This document shows positions 27,752-34,544 of a stretch of DNA of 64,000 nt, piece by piece. Each line of letters begins with the position of its first letter. The stretch's first letter is position 1. A program made the position numbers and the translations under genes. Below the pieces are notes generated by a model. That model was not told the origin of the DNA. It saw only the letters and a program-made list of their open reading frames with translations, and searched no databases. Origin of the DNA: an uncultured Clostridia bacterium (GTDB lineage Bacteria; Bacillota; Clostridia; TANB77; CAG-508); the NCBI GenBank assembly GCA_944392385.1, contig CALXWL010000002.1:1-64000 (forward strand), read 5' to 3'.

Positions 27752-27841
27752 GGTGTTCTAATTGTTGAATGCTTATTCTTAGGTGTACTATCACAATGGA
27801 AATTAAGGGTTTTCTATTTCTGGTGTTCTAATGTTGAATGC
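27752..27841. repeat. Two short direct repeats after the SIR2 gene
   Basis: GGTGTTCTAATTGTTGAATG at 27,752 and GGTGTTCTAATGTTGAATG at 27,822 differ by one base gain. A partial third copy (AGGTGTACTA) lies between them at 27,781. The second copy touches the SIR2 stop. No CRISPR-like periodicity is present. Confidence 0.6.
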
Positions 27842-29433
27842 TATGTTATAGAAAGCTCTTTTATTTTCTTTCCATATTTTAAATAGTCATATATTCTTAT
27901 TGCTCTTCTTAAATTACTTTTTAAACTATTATCATTACTCTCAAGTACATTATTATCTTTTTTAAATATCTCTATTAGTATTTTTTCTAAATCTTCTACA
28001 TTTATTTTTTCTTCATCTAAATGTGCTATTTTATCTAAAGCATATAACCAATTATTACCATGTTCTTTCCATATTTCATTTACTGAATTATATTTTACCC
28101 TATGCCTGCTATTCTTTATGCTTTTACTTATAATATTGTCAAAATCATTTCCCAACGCTATTTTTTCTAACTCTTCATATCTTTTTATGCTTTCACTTAA
28201 ATATTTATTTAATGGTAGTCCATTTGAATTTTCTTTTTGTAACTTCAAAGCAATTTGTTCAAGTATATCATCTACTTTAAACCTTTTATCATTCATAATT
28301 ATGTCTCGATACCATTCATTTGCTGAAAATCCTCTTAATCCGTCAAAAGCAACTTCTTGTACTTTACCTATTGCCATAACTAATTCTTCATCTTTGATTC
28401 TTTCATCTTCAATATTTCCAACCTTAATAGTACTAGTAGGCTCATTAGTTATAACAAAATTATATAATTCATCTTTGTAATATCTTAAAATTTTAGCTGG
28501 AATCTTATTTTTCTTTTTAGATAATTCATCATACAATATAGAAAAATCATTCATTTTTATTCTTGTCATTTCTAAAAATTTATCTTCTATTTTCATCGTG
28601 TATTCGCTTATTTCATATTCTTCTACAACAGGACTATATTCTATAAAAATAAACCTATTCTTCAACTTAGCAACTTTTTCAATATCTAAACATTTTATTA
28701 TTGAATTTAATATATCTTGTATATTGATATCACTTATCGAATAACCTATAAATATAATTGGATGTTCTATAAATATAGTCATTAATTTCGCAGCCAAATA
28801 ATTACTCTTATCTTCAAATTCATTATAGTCCTTAGTATCAATTATTATACTTTTTGGTTCTTCTATCGTCCCATGTATTTTATAAATTTCGCCTATTCCT
28901 TGTATTCCTGAAAATATTAATTCATCTTGTCCAACATATCGTTTATATCCTTCAAAATTTTCTTCAAAAAAATTATCATAATTTGTAGTAATAATTCCAG
29001 ATATACTTTTTATAGATAATTTTTTTAATTTTTCTATTTCCTCAATATATGTTGGAACAATATTCGATTGATTTTTTATATACATAGCAATTTCAGCTTT
29101 AAATGGAGATACACTCTCTTTCTTCACTTTATTAGAATAGTAATCATCTAGATTTCTAATACCTTTTTCATTTTTGAACCATAAATTATTAAAGTCTTTT
29201 TCTACAAGCTCTGCTATTTTAGGATATAATTCGCTTTCATTTCTTATTAACTCTTTAGCCTTATTTTCATATGATGCAAAGGCAAACTCATCACTTGATA
29301 TTTTGCTGATAAATATCTCCAACAATCCTTTCCAACTTGGTAAATCATAATATCTTCTTGTTATACCAGATCCAACAAATAGAAATGGTGTTGTATTAAA
29401 ATTATCTATTATCTCTTTCAAATTTTTATACAT
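27841..29433 (-). CDS. SIR2-family NADase-like protein with long unknown C-terminus
   Basis: The product has 530 residues; GGAGG precedes the ATG. Residues 15-290 form a SIR2-like (SIR2_2) domain: the nucleotide loop FLFVGSGITRR, the catalytic TTNYDNFFE, the histidine in YKIHGTIEEPK, and IFIGYSISDINIQDIL. Such domains in antiphage systems (ThsA, DSR, SIR2-HerA) deplete NAD+. The C-terminal 240 residues are helical and do not look like the SLOG domain of ThsA. It lies 56 nt downstream of a TIR gene with no terminator between them, so they form one unit. The catalytic Asn and His are both present, so activity is expected. Confidence 0.85.
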   Translation of the reverse strand: MYKNLKEIIDNFNTTPFLFVGSGITRRYYDLPSWKGLLEIFISKISSDEFAFASYENKAKELIRNESELYPKIAELVEKDFNNLWFKNEKGIRNLDDYYSNKVKKESVSPFKAEIAMYIKNQSNIVPTYIEEIEKLKKLSIKSISGIITTNYDNFFEENFEGYKRYVGQDELIFSGIQGIGEIYKIHGTIEEPKSIIIDTKDYNEFEDKSNYLAAKLMTIFIEHPIIFIGYSISDINIQDILNSIIKCLDIEKVAKLKNRFIFIEYSPVVEEYEISEYTMKIEDKFLEMTRIKMNDFSILYDELSKKKNKIPAKILRYYKDELYNFVITNEPTSTIKVGNIEDERIKDEELVMAIGKVQEVAFDGLRGFSANEWYRDIIMNDKRFKVDDILEQIALKLQKENSNGLPLNKYLSESIKRYEELEKIALGNDFDNIISKSIKNSRHRVKYNSVNEIWKEHGNNWLYALDKIAHLDEEKINVEDLEKILIEIFKKDNNVLESNDNSLKSNLRRAIRIYDYLKYGKKIKELSIT

Positions 29434-29489
29434 CTGATTGCCTCCTATTATAATTCGTTTAATTTATTATTTTGAATTTTATATTTTCT

Positions 29490-30302
29490 CTATTTAACTA
29501 ATTCATATAATTGCTTTGCAATTTCTTCTATTGTGTAATCTGCCGTTTTCAATCCCAAAATATCTGATAATATTGGACTATTTTTTGTTACTTCTTCTTT
29601 TGAAATATTATGCCATACCGGTAATACTTTACAATTTCCATCTGAGACTCTCGAAAATAATCCATTTAATTCTCGTTCTGTCCAAAACTTTTTAAAATAA
29701 GTGCTTGTTAAAATAACTATTCCATATTTTGAATTAGCTAATCCACTATCAATTGATATTCTTAAACTGTCACCAACTTTTAAGGTAAAACTATCATACC
29801 ATACATTTGCACCTAGCTTTTCTAATTCCTTTGCTAACGGTTCTGCAACTTCTTTTTTATCTTCACTAGCATGTGAAATAAAAAAATCATATTCCTTATT
29901 TATTTCGCTTTCACTCTGTACATTTTTAAACTGTTGCATATTTATTATTTGTTGTTGCTCCATATTTTTTTGACTTTGAATTATTTGTTGTTGTATTCTT
30001 GCCTGCTCTTTATTTAGTTCTATTTGCTTCAATGTATATTTTTTCTGTTTTTCTACTAGTTTCTTATTAATCTCTGACTGTTTAGTCTTTGATTTTATAA
30101 TATCATTATTAAGCCTTTCTATTTGTCTAGTTTTACTATTTAATATTGAAATAGATGTATTTTTTGTAATTGATTTATTTATTCTGGATATTTCATTCAA
30201 CTTTTTTACTTCATTCTTTTGTTCTTCTGCTAAATTCTTGTTTAATTTGATAATTTCACTTGACATATTTTTAATTTCATTTTGTATAGAATTTACTGAC
30301 AT
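29490..30302 (-). CDS. Coiled-coil TIR domain protein
   Basis: The product has 270 residues. Residues 1-130 are a long Lys/Gln-rich coiled coil including SRINKSITKNTS-like sequence, a feature of a known group of bacterial TIR proteins. Residues 138-270 are a TIR domain: YDFFISHASEDKKEVAEPLA, LGANVWYDSFTLKVGDSLR, YGIVILTSTYFKKFWTERE with a candidate catalytic Glu, and VLPVWHNI. Bacterial TIRs cleave NAD+ or make cyclic ADP-ribose signals. It has its own promoter and is first in the pair with the SIR2 gene. No membrane segment is present. Confidence 0.88.
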   Translation of the reverse strand: MSVNSIQNEIKNMSSEIIKLNKNLAEEQKNEVKKLNEISRINKSITKNTSISILNSKTRQIERLNNDIIKSKTKQSEINKKLVEKQKKYTLKQIELNKEQARIQQQIIQSQKNMEQQQIINMQQFKNVQSESEINKEYDFFISHASEDKKEVAEPLAKELEKLGANVWYDSFTLKVGDSLRISIDSGLANSKYGIVILTSTYFKKFWTERELNGLFSRVSDGNCKVLPVWHNISKEEVTKNSPILSDILGLKTADYTIEEIAKQLYELVK

Positions 30303-30324
30303 ATTTTTCCCCTTTTTCCTTTAA

Positions 30325-30353
30325 ATTTTATCATATTTTTTAGTAAAAGTCAT
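30325..30353 (-). promoter_or_regulatory. Promoter of the TIR-SIR2 pair
   Basis: On the - strand ATGACT, a 17-nt spacer and TAAAAT lie about 25 nt upstream of the TIR start, inside the element. Confidence 0.55.
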
Positions 30354-30420
30354 TATAATTTTTAAAATTTTTTAGATAGTCTCATCTCCCTTATCCATTC
30401 ATTTATCTTAAACTTGTCCA

Positions 30421-30447
30421 ATGTATCCACCAAATATCGCAGCCCCC
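30421..30447 (-). other. attR: cargo-side attachment half-site
   Basis: The GG core (complement of 30,446-30,447) joins murA (TATCCA side) to the element arm GGGCTGCGATATTTGG...ATACAT. The 25-nt arm is an imperfect inverse of the 25-nt arm at 21,024-21,048 (about 18 of 25 positions). Confidence 0.8.
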
Positions 30448-30786
30448 TGGATATGAAAATACAGCATGCTTAAATCTCCCTATAATTGCACCTGCAAGTA
30501 CTACTGATGATCTCATTTTCCTCATTAGTTCATCTGGAATTTCCTGAGTTTTTATATCTTTTGAATCTATTATTATTTTTCCATTTTTCTTACTTACATT
30601 ACATCCTAATAAATGCAAAATTTTTAAAGTTGTTTTTGTATCATATATATTTGGTATGTTGTATAATGTCGTTATTTTTCCACTTAATATACTTGCTGCC
30701 ATTATAGGAAGAGATGCGTTTTTTGAACCTGATACTTTTACTTCTCCTTCTAGCTTTTTTCCTCCTTCTATTATGTAACTTGACAT
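30446..30786 (-). pseudogene. murA: murA, 5' part, cut off by the element
   Basis: It encodes the N-terminal 113 residues of MurA (MSSYIIEGGKKLEGEVKVSG, SKNASLPIMAASIL, MRKMRSSVVLAGAIIGRF), up to YPGG. The frame then runs into element sequence and stops at 30,403. GGAGG precedes the ATG. The active-site Cys region lies near the cut, so this fragment alone is not functional. Firmicutes often carry a second MurA, which is probably how the cell survives. Confidence 0.93.
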
Positions 30787-30837
30787 TCTTACTCCTCCTT
30801 TATTTACTATATATTATGCAAACTAGCTTAATAAAGT

Positions 30838-30891
30838 TAAAAAGTTCTAAAATTTTAGTGTTTTCTACTAAAATTTTAGAACTTTTTATTT
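30838..30891 (-). repeat. Second copy of the element's thermonuclease terminator
   Basis: The hairpin and its TTTTTATTT tail are nearly the same as 22,733-22,787, including the following CTACTT-TTTTTTCTTATT that corresponds to the last lysine codons of the thermonuclease. It is a relic of a related element. Confidence 0.75.
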
Positions 30892-30917
30892 AAAACTACT
30901 TCTTTTTTCTTATTAGA

Positions 30918-31066
30918 TGCTATAAAGGATTATCTCCTGAAATCTGTGATGCTATAAAGAAAGTTTCTTCAAAAGATTTTCGTGTAGATTCTAATGGTAT
31001 TCCAGCAAATCCAAACAATATTGATAACCTTTTAAATGAATACAGTTATACTAATCTTTCATCTAT
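30918..31066 (+). pseudogene. Fragment of a DUF3006-like gene related to 23,677-24,249
   Basis: The fragment encodes KGLSPEICDAIKKVSSKDFR and IPANPNNIDNLLNEYS, matching the middle of the element's 190-aa protein (KGTSPEVGEALYKASSKDFR, IQANPDNINNFLNECS). It has no start and ends abruptly where the Bro-N remnant begins. It directly follows the relic terminator, so a deletion has fused the two. Confidence 0.8.
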
Positions 31067-31516
31067 CAGTTAATTTTTTTCTTTCTTGAATTGATTTTAT
31101 TCTTTTTGCAATCCATTCCTCATCATAACCTTTTGTTCTGTATAAATCTATCGCTCTTTGCAATGAAATTGAAGGATCAAATGTTTCATCAATTCTTTCT
31201 TTTCCAAAATGAGCCAACCATTGTTTAATAGGCTCTGCATTTTTTGAAGGAATTGATTCTATTATACGAAACATTCCTTCAATATCACACACATCTGTCA
31301 TACAATATTTTCCATCTTGGGATTTTAATTTCAACTGTCCGATTTTTTCGGACACTTCAAATCCATCTTTTATTAAATTCTTTTTCAAATCACTCCAATA
31401 CTTTCTTGGTCTGTTGCTTCCTGATATTACACCAACAATATCTACTATACTGATATAATATTTTTCTTCTGATTTTGGACATATTGTAAATATTTTTATA
31501 AGTCTATAGCTAAAGT
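31059..31516 (-). pseudogene. Bro-N domain (prophage antirepressor type) remnant
   Basis: The open frame encodes YYISIVDIVGVISGSNRPRK, then CDIEGMFRIIESIPSKNAEP, IKQWLAHFGKERIDETFDP and YRTKGYDEEWIAKRIKSIQ, a standard Bro-N domain. The upstream end fades into unrelated sequence, with no credible start before the stop at about 31,538. The C-terminus is cut just after KKLTD at the junction with the DUF3006-like fragment. Only the interior ATG- or TTG-initiated part (from 31,388) could be translated. Confidence 0.7.
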
Positions 31517-31550
31517 AAAATTCAAAGTTGATTTTTTCAATCCCTAACTA

Positions 31551-32216
31551 TCACTTATATAATTGATATTCTCCATTTATATACTGAAACATTGTTCCTT
31601 CAGTTGCACTTTCTGAAAGTTCACTTGGGAAATTAATTTCTTCAAAGCATTCTCCTGTATAATTAGTTTCATCAATCAGCCATACTGTATCTCCTGTTTT
31701 TTCAACAAATCTATATAAATAACCCTCTACACGTTGCATCTCCATTCTATTGGTTTGTTCTTCTAATAATCTATTTATCATTTCTGTAAGTTCTGCCTGT
31801 ATTTCTTCTGTTGCCTCTTTATCTAGTATCCATTTCCCATTTTTTACTTTTAAAACACTATCTACACCTGCTCCTTTAGGTAACTCACTTTCTTTAGCCC
31901 CAATATTAATTCCAGATTCTCCATTTTTATGGTTAACTAGACCATAAGAATTATCAGACCTTTTATTATATACATAATAAAATTCTCCTTCTTCCCAATG
32001 TTCCTTTGAGTAGTTATTAATTATTTCACGTCTTTCAACATTTATTTTATCTCTATATCTAGTAGTTAAAATTCTTTCCCCTAATATTTTTTGTACCAAT
32101 GGAACTTGATTTCTTTCATTTTCTTTTAAAAATTCACTTAATTCTTTAATAAACTTTTGAAAAATGTTGTTTTCCTTAGTACTATCTATTAAATTATTGA
32201 ACAAGTTTAAATTCAA
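31551..32216 (-). CDS. Hypothetical protein with DUF3006-like ending, beside a nuclease
   Basis: The TTG start at 32,216 has AGGAGTGA upstream. The 221-residue protein has a helical N-terminus and two short modules ending VLKVKNGKWILDKE and ATEGTMFQYINGEYQLY. These have the same shape as the end of the element's 190-aa protein (NGDTLVYKNGEF). It lies 40 nt downstream of the EndA-like nuclease in the same direction. The repeated pairing with a nuclease suggests a linked role, perhaps inhibition or retention, but this is inference. Confidence 0.55.
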   Translation of the reverse strand: MNLNLFNNLIDSTKENNIFQKFIKELSEFLKENERNQVPLVQKILGERILTTRYRDKINVERREIINNYSKEHWEEGEFYYVYNKRSDNSYGLVNHKNGESGINIGAKESELPKGAGVDSVLKVKNGKWILDKEATEEIQAELTEMINRLLEEQTNRMEMQRVEGYLYRFVEKTGDTVWLIDETNYTGECFEEINFPSELSESATEGTMFQYINGEYQLYK

Positions 32217-32256
32217 TAAATTTCACTCCTCTCATTCTATTGTTTTGTACCATATT

Positions 32257-33012
32257 TCATTCTTTCAGCCAACTTTCTCCTGTTTTATAATCTATAACAA
32301 TTCCAGGTTGTACATTATAAACATATACATTAAAACATACTCCTTCCCCATTATCTTCAATAGAATATGCCTCCATTTGAACTCCATTTGCAACAAGATT
32401 ATCTCCTTCAAAAATCGGTGTTACTCTATACAAAACATGATTTTCCTTATTTTCCTCTTTATCCAAATAATCATCAATTAGATTTTCAAATTTTAGCATG
32501 CCTTCGATATTCATATATCTCGTTCCTGTAATTAGATTTAACTCATTATTGTTTTCTGCAGATAACTGCCAACCAATCAAATGACAACGATTATATAAAT
32601 AATTCCCATCTACAATACCTTTATATTCTTTTTGTTCCCAACCAGTTGGATTATATGTAAGTTCTTCTCTTTCTTCATTATCCTTTGGTCTAGTTTTCTC
32701 ACAAATGTTAGCATATGCTACACCACATCTATATAAATCATCTAATTCTGAATATTTTTCAAAACTCTCAGTAGTATAATCTTCCTCATCAAAATATGGG
32801 ATATTATTGTTTATAATAACATATGGCTGACCTTCATACTCTGGGATATCACTTAAATTATAAGATATGATATTATTCGTTTGTTCATTTTCTATATTAT
32901 TTAATTTTTCTTGAACATTAGGATAAAAGACTCCTATTACTAGAACTAATATTATTACCAAAAGCTGTGATATTATATTTAAAATGCTTTTTTTATTTTT
33001 CTTTTTAGCCAT
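32257..33012 (-). CDS. Membrane-anchored DNA/RNA non-specific endonuclease (EndA-like)
   Basis: The ATG at 33,012 follows GGAGGTATATATAT. An N-terminal transmembrane helix (residues 12-32) is followed by an Endonuclease_NS_2-type domain: RCGVAYANICEKTRP, then YLYNRCHLIGWQLSAENNNE with the catalytic His of the R-x-H-L-x-x-x-x motif, and LITGTRYMN. The family includes the streptococcal DNA-uptake nuclease EndA. With comEA nearby a DNA-uptake role is possible, though a secreted scavenging nuclease fits as well. Confidence 0.85.
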   Translation of the reverse strand: MAKKKNKKSILNIISQLLVIILVLVIGVFYPNVQEKLNNIENEQTNNIISYNLSDIPEYEGQPYVIINNNIPYFDEEDYTTESFEKYSELDDLYRCGVAYANICEKTRPKDNEEREELTYNPTGWEQKEYKGIVDGNYLYNRCHLIGWQLSAENNNELNLITGTRYMNIEGMLKFENLIDDYLDKEENKENHVLYRVTPIFEGDNLVANGVQMEAYSIEDNGEGVCFNVYVYNVQPGIVIDYKTGESWLKE

Positions 33013-33188
33013 ATATATATACCTCCATATTTTAATTAATATAGAGTATATCATATTCTTTATAAAATTTGGTATAAAAAGATATAAAATTCTTGAATAA
33101 AAATCATAGAACAAAACAACTTTTTATATATTATATAACGTTTTTATTTTGTGTCAATACTTTCATTTAATTTTTTTGTTTTTGCTAA

Positions 33189-33226
33189 AATAAAACCGCT
33201 ATATCCTTTGATATAACGGTTTTTGC
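33189..33226 (-). terminator. Terminator after tRNA-Arg
   Basis: AAAACCG-TATATC pairs with GATATA-CGGTTTT around a 4-nt loop and is followed by ATTTT on the - strand. Confidence 0.75.
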
Positions 33227-33227
33227 T

Positions 33228-33304
<77 letters not shown>

Positions 33305-33367
33305 ATTTCGGACATATAAAATAATACCATATTTTTATAAAATAGTCAATATTTTTCTTGAAATTAG

Positions 33368-33396
33368 TTGAATTTTTTCGTTTTCTTTGGTATACT
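33368..33396 (+). promoter_or_regulatory. Promoter of the LCP gene
   Basis: TTGAAT, a 17-nt spacer and TATACT lie about 50 nt upstream of the ATG at 33,448. Confidence 0.65.
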
Positions 33397-33447
33397 AATA
33401 TTTGCATTATTAATTTTTATTTTATGAGAAAGGATTGATGATTTTTT

Positions 33448-34509
33448 ATGGGAAAACATAATAGAACTAAAGAAGATGATAAATATAAAAACGTTAAAAC
33501 TGCAAAAAAATCTAAAAAAGGTAATAAAAAGAAGAAAAAACATATTGTATTAATAATATTTTTAATTTTACTTGTAGCTTTAGGAATTTTTATTGCAAAA
33601 CGACTTTATGATGCACAAGGTAATGTTCTTGGAGCTATACTTGGTCATGATGCAGAAACTTTGCAAAATTTGGATAAATTGCAGGTATTAATTTTAGGTG
33701 AAAGTACTGGTATGTCTGATACAATTATAGTTGCTTCATATGATCCTAAAACTCAAAAAGCTTCTTTACTATCAATTCCAAGAGATACTTTTACTGGAAC
33801 GAATAAGTCTTCTGCTAAGTATTACCATAAAATAAATGCTCTTTATAATTATGGTGAAACACCTGAAAAGACAGTTGAAGCTGTAAATGAAATTACTGGT
33901 TTAAATATTCAATATTATATACTTGTTGATACCGAAGCATTAATTAAATTAGTTGATACTATTGGCGGTTTGGAATTTGATGTTCCTATTGATATGAATT
34001 ACGATGATAGTACACAAGATTTACATATTCATTTATCTGCAGGATATCAAAAACTAAATGGTAAGCAAGTTGAAGGATTAGTAAGATTTAGACATAATAA
34101 TGATTGGACTTCATATTCTCCTAACTATGGTATAGAAGATCATGGACGTTCAAGAACTCAACGTAATGTAGTTATTGCTCTTGCTAATCAAACACTTAAG
34201 TTTAAAAATATTACAGAAATTTCAAATATAATTGATATTTTGAAGGAATATGTTGATACTAATTTAGATTTAAATGCAATAAAGGATTACTTACCTTACG
34301 CTACTCAAATGAATATGGATAATGTTAAAGTAGGTATGCTTCCTGGTTATGATGATATAGTTAATGGTATTTGGTTCTTCTTCTATGATGAAGAGGAAAC
34401 AAAAGCTCTTGTTGATGAGTTATTTAATGATGTAGCTCCAGATAGTGAGGAATCACAAGAAGTAGATGATGAAAATACATTAGCTGAAAACGTAGCAAAT
34501 GAAACTTAA
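33448..34509 (+). CDS. LytR-CpsA-Psr (LCP) family cell-wall glycopolymer ligase
   Basis: LCP enzymes transfer wall polymers from lipid carriers to peptidoglycan at the outer membrane face. The 353-residue protein has a very basic N-terminus, a transmembrane helix at residues 33-50, and the LCP core: GMSDTIIVASYDPKTQKA, LLSIPRDTF, KINALYNYG, LVDTIGGLEFDVP, and LVRFRHNNDW with the conserved arginines. The acidic C-terminal tail is variable in the family. Confidence 0.92.
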   Translation: MGKHNRTKEDDKYKNVKTAKKSKKGNKKKKKHIVLIIFLILLVALGIFIAKRLYDAQGNVLGAILGHDAETLQNLDKLQVLILGESTGMSDTIIVASYDPKTQKASLLSIPRDTFTGTNKSSAKYYHKINALYNYGETPEKTVEAVNEITGLNIQYYILVDTEALIKLVDTIGGLEFDVPIDMNYDDSTQDLHIHLSAGYQKLNGKQVEGLVRFRHNNDWTSYSPNYGIEDHGRSRTQRNVVIALANQTLKFKNITEISNIIDILKEYVDTNLDLNAIKDYLPYATQMNMDNVKVGMLPGYDDIVNGIWFFFYDEEETKALVDELFNDVAPDSEESQEVDDENTLAENVANET

Positions 34510-34510
34510 A

Positions 34511-34533
34511 ATTGGCAGGTAAAACCTGCCAAT
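34511..34533. terminator. Bidirectional terminator between the LCP and DacF-like genes
   Basis: TTGGCAGGT pairs with ACCTGCCAA around a 3-nt loop, between convergent genes. Confidence 0.75.
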
Positions 34534-34544
34534 AATTAAATTAT

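Larger units (their letters stand above)
21022..30445. mobile_element. 9.42-kb serine-integrase integrative element inserted in murA
   Basis: The element starts at a GG core in the murA GGCDI codons and ends at the matching core at 30,446-30,447. It carries the integrase at one end and SIR2 and TIR genes at the other, with thermonuclease, DUF3006-like, HTH, replication-relaxation-type and RusA-like genes between. No relaxase, conjugation ATPase, capsid or terminase gene is seen. It is therefore an integrative cargo island, possibly mobilised in trans, rather than a complete ICE or prophage. Confidence 0.88.

Noticed and set aside
27752..27841. A CRISPR array
   Set aside because: Only two full copies exist, with a single irregular spacer and no cas genes nearby. 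I saw no other CRISPR-like periodicity in the window.
27841..30302. Calling the SIR2/TIR pair Thoeris ThsA/ThsB
   Set aside because: The SIR2 protein shows no recognisable SLOG domain and the TIR protein has a long coiled coil, so the match is only at the level of shared domain types.
21022..30445. A prophage or complete conjugative element
   Set aside because: No capsid, portal, terminase, tail, relaxase or conjugation ATPase gene is present in the 9.4 kb.
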